From Streptomyces kanamyceticus (lineage in GTDB: Bacteria; Actinomycetota; Actinomycetes; Streptomycetales; Streptomycetaceae), in contig NZ_CP023699.1 of the NCBI RefSeq assembly GCF_008704495.1, positions 8,494,001-8,558,000 of the forward strand: a DNA stretch of 64,000 nt, in the 5' to 3' direction. A program made the translations under genes and the position numbers. A model generated the notes under the pieces. It ran no database searches and was not told where the DNA came from. It saw nothing but the letters and a program-made list of their open reading frames with translations. Position 1 is the stretch's first letter; every line of letters begins with the position of its first letter. Positions 36,884 through 51,408 of the stretch are shown in pieces.

Positions 36884-39244
36884 TCAGCCCGCCAGCCCCC
36901 GCACTCCCACGGGACGCCCCGGCGCGCCCTCGCTCTCGTCCCCGTCCCTCTCGACGACCACACGCCCCTCGTCCCACCGCGTCGTGTACCGCTCGATCTC
37001 CGCCTCCGCCCACCCGTCACCCGCGTCGGCGATCACCAGACCCCCGCCCGTACGCCCCTGAGCCGGTGCCCACGCCTCCAGCTCGACACCGCCGTCGGAC
37101 GCCCGCACCGGCAGCACGGTGCCCGCGCGCGCGAGCACCGGCACACGCGACAGGGGAGCGTCGACCACCACCTGGCCCGGCCCTTCGTACGCCTTCCCGG
37201 TCACCGTGTCGTACCAACGCCCCCTGGGCAGTCGCACCGCACGCTGTCGCACCCCGTCCTCCAGGACCGGCGCGACCAACAAGGAGTCGCCGAGCAAGAA
37301 CGCGTCCTCGCAGTCCCGCAGCGCCCTGTCCTCGGGACTGCCCCACCACAGGGGCCGCACATACGGAGTGCCGGTGCGCCGCGCCAGATGGGCGAGCGTC
37401 ACGAAGTACGGCAGCAGCCTCCTGCGCTCGGCGAGCGCCACGCGCGCGTGCTCAAGCACCTCGTCCCCGAACTCCCAGGGCTCCCGCCGCCCGGCCCCCA
37501 TCGCCGCATGCGTACGGAACAGCGGCAGATACGAGCCGAGCTGGAACCACCGCAGATACAGCTCCGGAGAAGGGCTGCCGTCGAAGCCGCCCACATCGGG
37601 CCCCGAGTACGGCACACCGCACAGCCCGAGCCCCAACACCAGTGACAGCGAAGCGCGCAGCCCCGGCCAGCCCGTGGACACATCGCCCGACCAGGTCCCT
37701 CCGTAGCGCTGCATGCCCGCCCAACCGGAACGCGAGAACACGAAGGGACGCTCGTCGGGATGCAGCGCGCGCAGCCCCTCGTACCCGGCACGGGCCATCG
37801 CGAGGCCGTACACGTTGTGCCCCTCCCGATGGTCCCCACCGACCCCCTCCAGGGCATGCCGCGCCGAACGGGGCAGTGTCGCCTCACCGAACGCGGCGAA
37901 GGACACCGGCTCGTTCATGTCGTGCCAGAACCCCGAGAACCCCTGCTCGAGCCGCTCCCCGTAGAGCGGCCCCCACCACTCCCGCGCGCGTGGGTCGGTG
38001 AAATCCGGATACACCGACTCACCGGGCCACACGACACCGCGCACGGCACGGCCCGCGGCATCCCGCACGAACACGTCCGCCGCCGCGCCACTGTCGTACA
38101 GCGCCACCCCCGGCTCGGCCTTCACCCCGGGGTCCACGATCGAGACGAGCCGGATCCCGTCCCTGCGCAACTCGTCGGCGAACTGCGGCAGCTTGGGAAA
38201 CCGCTCCTTGTCGACGGTGAACACCTGATGCGCTTCGTAGTGGTCGATGTCCAGATGCACGGCGTCCAACGGCAGCCCGCGCTCCTGGTAACCGGCGACG
38301 ATCCGGCGCACCTCCTGTTCGCTGCCGAAGCCCCACCGCGCGTGATGGTGCCCGAGCGCCCAGGAGGGCGGCAGCGCGGGAGGGCCCGTCAGGGACGCCC
38401 AGGTGTGCAGCACGCGCGCGGGGGTGCCGACCATCGCCCAGCACCGCAGCGGCCCGCCGTCCATCCGCACCTCGCACGACCCCGTCCTGTCGTGACCGGA
38501 CCCGGCGCCCTCCTCGCCCTCGTGCACCAGGACCTCGCCCTCCCACGTGTTGTCGTGGAAGACCAGATGCGTACCGGCGTCGGCCACCACCATCTGCACG
38601 GGCATGGTGATGTACAGCGGATCGTCTCCGGGCCCGAACGAGCCACCGGGATCGGTGTTCCACAGCCGGTACGTCCCGTTGCGCAGCCGCGGCCCGCCCG
38701 CCCGGCCGCCGAGCCCGAAGAACCGCGCGTCCGCCGCCACCTCCGACCGCTGCACCCAGCGCGCCGCGCCGCCCTCGGCCTCCCACCAGCGGGGCGGCAG
38801 GTCGCGCCGCAGCATCACCCCGCCCGGCGTGCGCAGTTCGACGGCCCCGTGCCGCGAGACGGCGACCGTCGCCCGCTCCGACACCACCCGCCAGCCACCC
38901 TCCTTGTCGGGCTCCAGGACGGCACGGGGATCCGGCTCGGGGCTCCCGCAGCTCAGCGCGTACGACGGCTCGGGCCCCGCGCCGTCCCAGCCCCAGAAAA
39001 CCGCCCCGCCCGCGGTCACCCGCACCCGCAGCTCGGACCGGGCGAACCGCACCACCCCACCACCGGGCTCCGGCTCCACACCCGTCACAGTTCCCGGCAC
39101 CCGAGCACGCTCGGGCCCTCGCGGGGCGAGCCCCGCGGCGTCGGCCCGCCACCTGCGCCAGGAGGAGCGCACCGTGCGCAACCCTTGCGCCGTGCCGACC
39201 ATGCCGACCGCCTTCACCGAGCGCACCAGGTCACGACCGTTCAT
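36884..39244 (-). CDS. Glycoside hydrolase family 31 (alpha-glucosidase-like)
   Basis: The 786-aa protein, with no signal peptide, has the GH31 N-terminal beta domain and a TIM barrel beginning with 'PPSWALGHHHARWGFGSEQE'. The nucleophile motif 'GFWHDMNEPVSF' is near residue 440, the acid/base region 'TWSGDVSTGWPGLR' near 510, and 'SGPDVGGFDGSPSPELYLRW' after it. It should hydrolyse alpha-glucosides inside the cell. ATG 39244 is preferred; a GTG three codons upstream (39253) is equally in frame. It is divergent from acetoacetyl-CoA synthetase, with no sugar transporter or regulator beside it. Confidence 0.92.
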   Translation of the reverse strand: MNGRDLVRSVKAVGMVGTAQGLRTVRSSWRRWRADAAGLAPRGPERARVPGTVTGVEPEPGGGVVRFARSELRVRVTAGGAVFWGWDGAGPEPSYALSCGSPEPDPRAVLEPDKEGGWRVVSERATVAVSRHGAVELRTPGGVMLRRDLPPRWWEAEGGAARWVQRSEVAADARFFGLGGRAGGPRLRNGTYRLWNTDPGGSFGPGDDPLYITMPVQMVVADAGTHLVFHDNTWEGEVLVHEGEEGAGSGHDRTGSCEVRMDGGPLRCWAMVGTPARVLHTWASLTGPPALPPSWALGHHHARWGFGSEQEVRRIVAGYQERGLPLDAVHLDIDHYEAHQVFTVDKERFPKLPQFADELRRDGIRLVSIVDPGVKAEPGVALYDSGAAADVFVRDAAGRAVRGVVWPGESVYPDFTDPRAREWWGPLYGERLEQGFSGFWHDMNEPVSFAAFGEATLPRSARHALEGVGGDHREGHNVYGLAMARAGYEGLRALHPDERPFVFSRSGWAGMQRYGGTWSGDVSTGWPGLRASLSLVLGLGLCGVPYSGPDVGGFDGSPSPELYLRWFQLGSYLPLFRTHAAMGAGRREPWEFGDEVLEHARVALAERRRLLPYFVTLAHLARRTGTPYVRPLWWGSPEDRALRDCEDAFLLGDSLLVAPVLEDGVRQRAVRLPRGRWYDTVTGKAYEGPGQVVVDAPLSRVPVLARAGTVLPVRASDGGVELEAWAPAQGRTGGGLVIADAGDGWAEAEIERYTTRWDEGRVVVERDGDESEGAPGRPVGVRGLAG

Positions 39245-39334
39245 GCTGCTCACCCTGCCACCGAATTCGCCGCGCGTGTGCCGCGTTCAGCTGCCGTTCA
39301 CCTGGGGTGACGGCACATTCCTGGGGCAAGGACT

Positions 39335-39347
39335 GTGTGCGGCACAC
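39335..39347. promoter_or_regulatory. Inverted repeat GTGTG-CGG-CACAC between GH31 and aacS
   Basis: This perfect 5-bp-arm palindrome sits in the 206-bp divergent gap. It could be a regulator site for either gene. No clear promoter core was identified around it. Confidence 0.35.
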
Positions 39348-39459
39348 CCTGGTGCGGAAGTCGATCACGTGGCAGGCTCCGAGACAGCCGTGCCCACGCG
39401 CACACCCAGCACGTGCGCACTCACACGCATACGCCGCGTAACAGTCCGGGAGCCGCCCC

Positions 39460-41445
39460 ATGACGTCCTCGTCGAACCTCTCACCGCTCTGGGAGCCGAG
39501 CCAGGAAAGGATCGCCGAAGCGCAGGTCACCCGGTTCCAGGCATGGGCGGCAGAGCACTACGGAGCGCCCGCCCACGGCGGTTACGCAGCGTTGCACCAG
39601 TGGTCCGTCGCCGATCTGGAGACGTTCTGGAAGGCCGTCACCGACTGGTTCGACGTCCGATTCTCGACGCCCTACACGCGCGTGCTCGCCGACCGAGCCA
39701 TGCCGGGCGCCCAGTGGTTCCCCGACTCGACCCTCAACTACGCCGAGCACGCACTGCGCGCGGCAGAGGACCCCGCGCGCGCGGACGACCCCGCCATCCT
39801 CCACGTCGACGAGAGCCAGGACCCGCACACCGTCACCTGGGCCGAGCTGCGCCGCCAAGTCGGCTCCCTGGCCGCCGAACTACGCTCCCTGGGAGTACGC
39901 CCGGGTGACCGCGTCAGCGGCTACCTGCCGAACATCCCACAGGCCGTCGTCGCCCTCCTGGCCACCGCCGCGGTCGGCGCCGTATGGACCTCCTGCGCAC
40001 CCGACTTCGGCGCCCGCAGCGTCCTGGACCGCTTCCAGCAGGTCGAACCGGTGGTGCTCTTCACCGTCGACGGCTACCGCTACGGCGGCAAGGAGCACGA
40101 CCGCCGCGACACCGTCGCCGAACTCCGCTCCGAACTGCCCAGCCTCCGCGCGGTCGTGCACATCCCGCTGCTCGGCACCGACGCCCCCGAGGGCGCCCTC
40201 GAATGGTCGGCCCTCACCTCGGCCGACGTGACCCCCACCTTCGAAGCCGTGCCCTTCGACCACCCCTTGTGGGTGCTCTACTCCTCGGGCACCACCGGCC
40301 TGCCCAAGGCCATCGTCCAGTCCCAGGGCGGCATCCTCGTCGAGCACCTCAAGCAACTCGGCCTGCACTGCGACCTCGGCCCCGACGACCGCTTCTTCTG
40401 GTACACCTCCACCGGCTGGATGATGTGGAACTTCCTCGTCTCCGGCCTCCTGACGGGCACCACGATCGTCCTGTACGACGGCAGCCCCGGTTACCCCGAC
40501 ACCGGCGCCCAGTGGCGCATCGCCGAACGCACCGGAGCCACCCTCTTCGGCACCTCGGCCGCCTACGTCATGGCCTGCCGCAAGGCCGACGTCCACCCGG
40601 CCCGCGACCACGACCTCTCGCGCATCAAGTGCGTCGCCACCACCGGTTCCCCGCTGCCTACCGACGGCTTCCGCTGGCTGCACGACGAGTTCGCGGACAC
40701 CCCCGGCGGCCTGTGGACGGCATCCGTCAGCGGCGGCACGGACGTCTGCTCCTGCTTCGCGGGAGCAGTCCCCACCCTGCCGGTCCACATCGGCGAGCTC
40801 CAGGCCCCCTGCCTGGGCACGGACCTGCAGGCCTGGGACGCCCAGGGCAAGCCGCTCACCGACGAGGTCGGCGAACTGGTCGTCGTCAACCCCATGCCGT
40901 CCATGCCCATCCACTTCTGGAACGACCCGGACGGCACCCGCTACCACGACAGCTACTTCGACACCTATCCCGGCGTCTGGCGCCACGGGGACTGGATCAC
41001 TCTCACCGCACGCGGTTCAGTGATCATCCACGGCCGCTCGGACTCCACCCTGAACCGCCAAGGCGTCCGCATGGGTTCGGCCGACATCTACGAGGCCGTC
41101 GAACGCCTGCCGGAGATCCGCGAATCCCTCGTCATCGGCGTCGAACAGCCCGACGGCGGCTACTGGATGCCGCTCTTCGTCCACCTCGCCCCCGGCGCCA
41201 CCCTCGACGACGCGCTGCGCGACCGCATCAAGCTGACGATCCGCGAGCAGCTCTCCCCGCGCCATGTCCCCGACGAGGTCATCGAGGTGCCCGGCGTCCC
41301 GCACACCCTCACCGGCAAGCGCATCGAGGTCCCCGTCAAGCGTCTCCTGCAAGGAACACCGCTGGAAAAGGCCGTCAACCCCGGCTCGGTCGACGACCTC
41401 GACCTCCTGCGCCACTACGCGGAGATCGCCCGCAAGCGCTCCTGA
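39460..41445 (+). CDS. aacS: Acetoacetate-CoA ligase (acetoacetyl-CoA synthetase)
   Basis: The 661-aa AMP-forming ligase has the ANL core 'LYSSGTTGLPKAIVQSQGG' near residue 275, 'DRFFWYTSTGWMMWNFLVSG' specific to acetoacetyl/acetyl-CoA synthetases, and 'GRSDSTLNRQGVRMGSADIY'. The C-terminal 'TGKRIEVPVKRLLQG' holds the catalytic Lys. It activates acetoacetate to acetoacetyl-CoA. The length is typical. GGGAG lies 7-8 bp before the ATG. It appears to be a single-gene unit. Confidence 0.95.
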   Translation: MTSSSNLSPLWEPSQERIAEAQVTRFQAWAAEHYGAPAHGGYAALHQWSVADLETFWKAVTDWFDVRFSTPYTRVLADRAMPGAQWFPDSTLNYAEHALRAAEDPARADDPAILHVDESQDPHTVTWAELRRQVGSLAAELRSLGVRPGDRVSGYLPNIPQAVVALLATAAVGAVWTSCAPDFGARSVLDRFQQVEPVVLFTVDGYRYGGKEHDRRDTVAELRSELPSLRAVVHIPLLGTDAPEGALEWSALTSADVTPTFEAVPFDHPLWVLYSSGTTGLPKAIVQSQGGILVEHLKQLGLHCDLGPDDRFFWYTSTGWMMWNFLVSGLLTGTTIVLYDGSPGYPDTGAQWRIAERTGATLFGTSAAYVMACRKADVHPARDHDLSRIKCVATTGSPLPTDGFRWLHDEFADTPGGLWTASVSGGTDVCSCFAGAVPTLPVHIGELQAPCLGTDLQAWDAQGKPLTDEVGELVVVNPMPSMPIHFWNDPDGTRYHDSYFDTYPGVWRHGDWITLTARGSVIIHGRSDSTLNRQGVRMGSADIYEAVERLPEIRESLVIGVEQPDGGYWMPLFVHLAPGATLDDALRDRIKLTIREQLSPRHVPDEVIEVPGVPHTLTGKRIEVPVKRLLQGTPLEKAVNPGSVDDLDLLRHYAEIARKRS

Positions 41446-41530
41446 ACACCCGTCCCCGCAGCTCAGCGGCCGTTGTCAGTGGCTCTCGTTACTGTGAGTG
41501 AGCATTGACCGACCGAGCGCAGGGGGAATC

Positions 41531-42424
41531 ATGGCGCACACCCGACCCGACACGATGCGACGCGCTCTGCGCCGCGAAGTCGCCGGAACCATCGGCCTGC
41601 TGGCCGATGAGGAGGACTTCGCGGCGATGCGTCGCTACCGCACCTTCACCTTCGACGACCACAGGAGCTACCTCAAGCAGGTCGAGGGACTGCTCAGAAC
41701 CCTCGCGGCCCAGGGCGGCCACACCACGGTCGCGCTCTTCGACCCCGAGGAGTACGCGGAGTACTGCGCGGCGACCGGCCTCGAACCCGACGCCCCCGGC
41801 AGCCGCACCCGCTTCACCGCCGAACTGGCATCGGAAGGCCCCACCCTTCCCTACGAGGGACAGCCCTTGACCGACCTGGTCCCCGACCTCGTCGACGAGG
41901 CGGTCCGGCAGGCCACCTGGGAGTACGCGACGGTGGTGCTCGCACGCGCGGGCACCTGCGCGACCTGCGGCGAGGACATCGGACGCGCCGCCTTCGTCCG
42001 CGCGTCGGAACTCATCGCCCGGGCCCTCGCGGCATCCGGTCCCGGCACCCGTCACCTGGTGTGCAGCGTGCCCACCGACCCCGAACCCCTCCTCGCCGCC
42101 CTGCACGTCGACGGCGACACCGACGGCGAGACCCACCTCGACGAGACCGAGGCCCTGGAGTTCACCACCGTCCTCGCCGTCGGCATCGCCACCCAGCGCC
42201 CGGTCGGCATGGTGCTGCGCAGCAGCGCCGAAGGCACCCGCGACCGCGTCCACGGCTGGCGCATGAGCGGCGGGCGGCTCCAGCCGCTCACCGCGGCGGA
42301 GGTCTTCGACGCGTACTGCACCGACGCCATCTCCGGAGAGCTCGTCTCCCCGGAATCCGGCGTCGACTACTGCGCGGCCCCCGACCTGGAGGACGAAGGA
42401 CCCGGGGGAGGACACCCGCACTGA
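41531..42424 (+). CDS. Conserved protein of unknown function with a CxxC motif
   Basis: The 297-aa soluble protein is not recognised. It has no signal peptide or membrane segment. An N-terminal helical region ('TMRRALRREVAGTIGLLADE', 'YLKQVEGLLRTLAAQGGHTT') precedes an alpha/beta part. 'GTCATCGEDIG' near residue 142 could bind a metal. The C-terminus is acidic with 'YCTDAISGELVSPESGVDYC'. ATG 41531 is preceded by AGGGGGAA. It is convergent with ptsI across a strong terminator and probably transcribed alone. Confidence 0.8.
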   Translation: MAHTRPDTMRRALRREVAGTIGLLADEEDFAAMRRYRTFTFDDHRSYLKQVEGLLRTLAAQGGHTTVALFDPEEYAEYCAATGLEPDAPGSRTRFTAELASEGPTLPYEGQPLTDLVPDLVDEAVRQATWEYATVVLARAGTCATCGEDIGRAAFVRASELIARALAASGPGTRHLVCSVPTDPEPLLAALHVDGDTDGETHLDETEALEFTTVLAVGIATQRPVGMVLRSSAEGTRDRVHGWRMSGGRLQPLTAAEVFDAYCTDAISGELVSPESGVDYCAAPDLEDEGPGGGHPH

Positions 42425-42428
42425 ACGC

Positions 42429-42468
42429 CCGAGGGGCGCTCCACCGGAACCGGTGGAGCGCCCCTCGG
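42429..42468. terminator. Bidirectional terminator between the conserved gene and ptsI
   Basis: A perfect 19-bp stem (42429-42447 with 42450-42468) closes on AA. It begins 5 bp after one stop codon and ends 17 bp before the other in this convergent pair. Confidence 0.85.
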
Positions 42469-42485
42469 ACAGCGGACGGGTCCGA

Positions 42486-44156
42486 CTACTCGCCGGACAG
42501 CACCGCCTGAGCGGCCTTGCGGGCCTCGTCGGCGGTGTCGGCGGCACGGGCCGCGGACGCCGCACGCTCGCACTGCGCCAGCGTGTACTTGCCGAGCGTC
42601 GCACGCACGTAAGGAATGGACGCCGCACCCATCGACAGCGAGGTGACACCCAGACCGGTCAGCACACACGCGAGCAGCGGGTCGGAAGCGGCCTCGCCAC
42701 ACACGCCACAGCTCTTGCCCTCGGCCTTCGCCGCCTCGGCGGACAGCGCGACCAAGTCGAGCAGCGCGGGCTGCCACGGGTCCTGCAGCCGGGACACGGC
42801 GCCCACCTGACGGTCGGCGGCAAAGGCGTACTGCGCGAGGTCGTTGGTGCCCAGCGAGAGGAACTCGACCTCCTGGAGGATCGAGCGCGCCCGCAGTGCC
42901 GCCGAAGGAATCTCCACCATGGCGCCGAACTTCGCCTGCAGCCCGGCCTCACGGCACGCGTCGGCGAAGGCCTTGGCGTCGATGCGGTCCGCGACCATCG
43001 GGGCCATGACCTCGAGGTAGACCGGCAGCCCCTCGACGGCCTTGGCCAGCGCGGTCAGCTGGGTCCGCAGCACCTCGGGGTGGTCGAGCAGCGACCGCAG
43101 ACCACGCACGCCCAGCGCCGGGTTCGGCTCGTCGCCCGGCGTCAGGAAGTCCAGCGGCTTGTCCGCACCGGCATCCAGGACACGCACGACGACCCGGCCC
43201 TCGGGAAAGGCCTCGAGCACCTTGCGGTACGCCTCGACCTGCTTCTCCTCGGACGGCGCCTTGGTGCTGTCATCGAGGAAGAGGAACTCGGTACGGAACA
43301 GGCCCACACCCTCGGCACCGGCCTCGACAGCGGCCGGCACGTCGGCCGGACCGCCGACGTTGGCGAGGAGCGGCACCTTGTGACCGTCGGACGTGGCGCC
43401 AGGACCGGTCGACGCGGCCAGCGAGGCCTTGCGCTCGGCGGCGGCGGCCTCGAGCTGCTCGCGCTTCTCCGCACTCGGGTCCACGAAGATCTCACCGGTG
43501 CTGCCGTCGACAGCGACGACAGTGCCCTCGGCGAGCTCACCGGCACCCGGCAGCGCGACGATGGCAGGCACCCCGAGCGCCCGCGCGAGGATCGCGCTGT
43601 GGCTGGTCGGGCCGCCTTCCTCGGTGACGAAGCCGAGCACGAGCGCCGGGTCGAGCAGCGCGGTGTCCGCGGGGGCGAGGTCACGGGCGATCAGTACGTA
43701 CGGCTGGTCGCTGTCCGGGACACCCGGCATCGGCACGCCGAGCAGACGCGCGACGATGCGATTGCGCACGTCGTCGAGGTCCGCCACGCGCCCGGCCATG
43801 TACTCACCGGCACCGGCCAGCAGTTCGCGGTAGTGGGAGAACGCGTCGTAGACGGCGCGCTCGGCCGTGCTGCCGACGGTGATGCGCCGGTCGACGTCGG
43901 ACATCAGCTCCGGGTCCTGGGCGATCATGGCCTGTGCCTCGAGCACCGCCTGCGCCTCGCCACCGGCCAGATTGCCGCGCGCATTAAGGTCGGCGGCCAC
44001 AGCTTCCACGGCCTGGCGAGCGCGCCCCTGTTCGCGCTCAGCCTCCTCCGCCGGAATCTGCTTGGCCGGCGGCTCGAGAACCGCCGTGCCCATGTGCCGA
44101 ACCTCGCCGATCGCCACACCGTGGCTCACACCGACGCCTCGCAGCGTTGTCTCCAT
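42486..44156 (-). CDS. ptsI: PTS enzyme I (phosphoenolpyruvate-protein phosphotransferase)
   Basis: The 556-aa protein has the phospho-His motif 'GGPTSHSAILARALG' with His near residue 185 and the PEP-binding barrel with 'LLANVGGPADVPAAVEAGAE', 'GLFRTEFLFLDD', 'FLSLGTNDLAQYAFAADR' and the C-terminal active Cys in 'KSCGVCGEAASDP'. It takes phosphate from PEP and passes it to HPr. ATG 44156 is chosen because 'METTLRGVGVSHGVAIGEV' is the family N-terminus. It lies 77 bp after crr in the same direction, forming a crr-ptsI operon; ptsH is not here. Confidence 0.97.
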   Translation of the reverse strand: METTLRGVGVSHGVAIGEVRHMGTAVLEPPAKQIPAEEAEREQGRARQAVEAVAADLNARGNLAGGEAQAVLEAQAMIAQDPELMSDVDRRITVGSTAERAVYDAFSHYRELLAGAGEYMAGRVADLDDVRNRIVARLLGVPMPGVPDSDQPYVLIARDLAPADTALLDPALVLGFVTEEGGPTSHSAILARALGVPAIVALPGAGELAEGTVVAVDGSTGEIFVDPSAEKREQLEAAAAERKASLAASTGPGATSDGHKVPLLANVGGPADVPAAVEAGAEGVGLFRTEFLFLDDSTKAPSEEKQVEAYRKVLEAFPEGRVVVRVLDAGADKPLDFLTPGDEPNPALGVRGLRSLLDHPEVLRTQLTALAKAVEGLPVYLEVMAPMVADRIDAKAFADACREAGLQAKFGAMVEIPSAALRARSILQEVEFLSLGTNDLAQYAFAADRQVGAVSRLQDPWQPALLDLVALSAEAAKAEGKSCGVCGEAASDPLLACVLTGLGVTSLSMGAASIPYVRATLGKYTLAQCERAASAARAADTADEARKAAQAVLSGE

Positions 44157-44233
44157 TTCACCCGTCTCCGGTAGTGCGACGGGCCCTGCCGCCGCGGTGG
44201 TTGTCGTGCTTGCCGTCAGCGACGGCGATGACG

Positions 44234-44683
44234 TCACTTCCAGCTGAAGAGCGCGTCGCCGGCCTTCACGTCGCCGTCCTCGATCAGCTCGGAGAGGGAC
44301 TCGGCCGTGGCCTCGAGCGCCACGATCGGGCACACCGGGGACTTGCCGGCGGCCTCGACGGCGGCAGGGTCCCAGCGAACGACGGCCTGGCCGCGCTGTA
44401 CGGTGTCGCCCTTGTTGACGAGCAGCTCGAAGCCCTCGCCATTGAGCTGAACGGTGTCGATGCCGAGGTGCGTCAGCACGCCGTGGCCCTGATCGTCGAC
44501 CACCACGAAGGCGTGGGGGTGAAGAGAGACGACGATGCCGTCGACGGGAGAGACGGCCTCGGAAGGCTCACGCACGGGATCGATGGCCGTGCCAGGCCCG
44601 ACCATCGCGCCTGAGAACACGGGATCGGGTACAGCAGAGAGCCCAATGGCGCGTCCTGCAAGCGGGGACGAAACGCTGGTCAT
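44234..44683 (-). CDS. crr: PTS glucose-type EIIA component (EIIA-Crr)
   Basis: The 149-aa EIIA has the phosphorylated His72 in 'VLTHLGIDTVQLNGEGFELL' and the supporting His57 in 'VSLHPHAFVVVDDQGHG'. It receives phosphate from HPr for glucose-family permeases; in Streptomyces it serves N-acetylglucosamine uptake. It is the first gene of the crr-ptsI operon, divergent from the rRNA operon. I searched upstream by eye for the DasR-type operator and did not find a convincing one. Confidence 0.95.
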   Translation of the reverse strand: MTSVSSPLAGRAIGLSAVPDPVFSGAMVGPGTAIDPVREPSEAVSPVDGIVVSLHPHAFVVVDDQGHGVLTHLGIDTVQLNGEGFELLVNKGDTVQRGQAVVRWDPAAVEAAGKSPVCPIVALEATAESLSELIEDGDVKAGDALFSWK

Positions 44684-44828
44684 GGCTAGCCTCCCAGGGG
44701 GTGGAGATTCATAGCCGCCGTCACTACCTGTCCTGGACGACGCACTGTTCAGAAGGGTAAGTCATAAGAAGTCCCGGTTCCGCACGAGAGGTCCCGGTTG
44801 GCGGACGTAGAGGCACTGCACAAACGAT

Positions 44829-45374
44829 TTGCGCCCGCCCGGGAGCCGATGTACAGTCGGACTCCTGCCTGAGGCCGTGGGACGCAGTCAAGCGTCCGGT
44901 CTCGGCAGCATCCTTCTAGTCAGATCCTATCCCTGGGTCCGGTTCCGCATGTCTGCGGTGACCGTGGTCAGAGAGTCGAATGAGACCTGATAAAGTCGGA
45001 ACCGCCGGAAAGGGAAACGCGAAAGCCGAAAGGCCGGAGCGGGAACCGGAAAGGCACCGAGGAAGTCGGACACGAAAGAGTCTGATAGAGTCGGAAACGC
45101 AAGAACAAAAGAAACACCGAAGGGAAGCGCCCGGAGGAAAGCCCGAGAGGGTGAGTACAAAGGAAGCGTCCGTTCCTTGAGAACTCAACAGCGTGCCAAA
45201 AGTCAACGCCAGATATGTTGATACCCCGACTCACTTCGGTGAGTTGAGGTTCCTTTGAAAAAGTCCTGTACGGCCTCGGTCGTGCAGGCAGCACAGCGAG
45301 GACGCTGTGAACCGGGAGATTATTCCTCTCCTTGGTTCCGCTCTCGTGTGTGTCGTCCCGATTACGGGAAAACA
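44829..45374 (+). promoter_or_regulatory. rRNA operon promoters and 16S leader
   Basis: Three promoter-like cores share the -10/discriminator TANAGTCGGA, at 44852-44861, 44991-45000 and 45086-45095. The first has a good -35 (TTGCGC, 44829-44834, 17-bp spacer); the other two lack an obvious -35, and their 19-bp surroundings (44987-45005 and 45082-45100) differ at only two bases. Downstream, TTGAGAACTCAACAG near 45177-45191 is the usual actinobacterial pre-16S leader element, followed by a small hairpin ACTCAC-TTCG-GTGAGT (45229-45244). Multiple tandem promoters are normal for Streptomyces rRNA operons. Confidence 0.7.
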
Positions 45375-50316
<4,942 letters not shown>

Positions 50317-50407
50317 TCAGTTGCTCGCGTCCACTGTGTTGGTTCTGAAACCACGAACAACCCCGTATGTCGGGCCACGACTACGGTGCGGTTGTCAGTT
50401 TCATAGT

Positions 50408-50527
50408 GTTTCGGTGGTCATAGCATGAGGGAAACGCCCGGTTACATTCCGAACCCGGAAGCTAAGCCTCATAGCGCCGATGGTACTGCAGGGGGGACCC
50501 TGTGGGAGAGTAGGACGCCGCCGAACT
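50408..50527 (+). rRNA. 5S ribosomal RNA
   Basis: The gene is about 120 nt and starts GTTTCGGTGGTCATAGC. It contains CCGAACCCGGAAGCTAAG and ends GACGCCGCCGAACT. It lies 91 bp after the 23S gene as the last gene of the operon. Confidence 0.95.
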
Positions 50528-50535
50528 TCTTTTAT

Positions 50536-50579
50536 AGCCGTGACTCCTGGAATTCATTTCCAGGAGCCACGGCTTTTTT
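50536..50579 (+). terminator. rRNA operon terminator
   Basis: AGCCGTGACTCCTGGAA pairs with TTCCAGGAGCCACGGCT with one internal mismatch, and the stem is followed by TTTTTTGTTTTT. It is a classical factor-independent terminator and the only one in this window with a clear T-run. Confidence 0.93.
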
Positions 50580-50687
50580 GTTTTTACGGCCGTTTCGCGG
50601 CGTGCGCCACCCCTCTGCACCCTCGTGAGGCAACTGAGGGTAAGGTCAGGGGGCAACATTGGCTCTTTTCCCACAGGAGGCCCCCGG

Positions 50688-51296
50688 GTGGAGGTCCAGG
50701 AGACGCGTGTCCAGACGGACCGCGTCCTCACCATCCCGAACATCCTCAGCATGGCGCGTCTCGCAGGCGTGCCCCTGTTCCTGTGGTTGATCCTCAGGCC
50801 GGAGTTCGGCGGGCCCAACAGCGACGGATGGGCGCTGCTGGTTCTCGCGTTCAGCGGCATCAGCGACTACCTCGACGGCAAGCTCGCGCGACGCTGGAAC
50901 CAGATCAGCAACCTCGGCCGACTGCTCGACCCCGCGGCGGATCGGCTCTATATTCTCTCGACACTTGTCGGTCTGACGTGGCGCGAGATTCTTCCGCTCT
51001 GGCTGACCGCGGTGCTGCTGCTGCGCGAGCTGGTTCTGCTGGTGATGGTCGGGATCCTCAGGCGTCACGGCTATCCGCCGCCGCAGGTGAACTTCCTGGG
51101 CAAGGCCGCCACCTTCAACCTGATGTACGCCTTTCCGCTACTGCTCCTCAGCGATGGAAGTGGCTGGATCGCTTCACTCGCTGCTATTTTCGGATGGGCG
51201 TTCGCCGGATGGGGTACAACGCTCTACTGGTGGGCAGGGATCCTCTACATGGTTCAGGTCCGTCGGCTCATCAAGGCGGACAGAACGGCCGATTGA
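50688..51296 (+). CDS. CDP-alcohol phosphatidyltransferase family protein
   Basis: The 202-aa membrane enzyme has the full family motif in 'DYLDGKLARRWNQISNLGRL' continuing 'LDPAADR' (D-G-x2-A-R-x8-G-x3-D-x3-D), and about five hydrophobic segments. It condenses a CDP-diacylglycerol-type substrate with an alcohol; phosphatidylglycerophosphate or cardiolipin synthase roles are possible and not distinguishable here. GTG 50688 has CAGGAGG upstream. The next gene follows after 112 bp in the same direction, an arrangement kept in related genomes. Confidence 0.88.
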   Translation: MEVQETRVQTDRVLTIPNILSMARLAGVPLFLWLILRPEFGGPNSDGWALLVLAFSGISDYLDGKLARRWNQISNLGRLLDPAADRLYILSTLVGLTWREILPLWLTAVLLLRELVLLVMVGILRRHGYPPPQVNFLGKAATFNLMYAFPLLLLSDGSGWIASLAAIFGWAFAGWGTTLYWWAGILYMVQVRRLIKADRTAD

Positions 51297-51408
51297 GCTT
51301 GCCGATTCGGCGGCTGTAGAGGCTCGAAGGCTCACATCTCCATATGTGGGCTCAGCTTGGCGGGCTAAGTCGGCCAGATCGTCGTCTATATAGGAGGACG
51401 TTTCCGAC

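Noticed and set aside
44684..44830. A DasR-type operator upstream of crr-ptsI
   Set aside because: Looked for the ACTGGTCTAGACCAGT-like palindrome; no stretch matches both half-sites.
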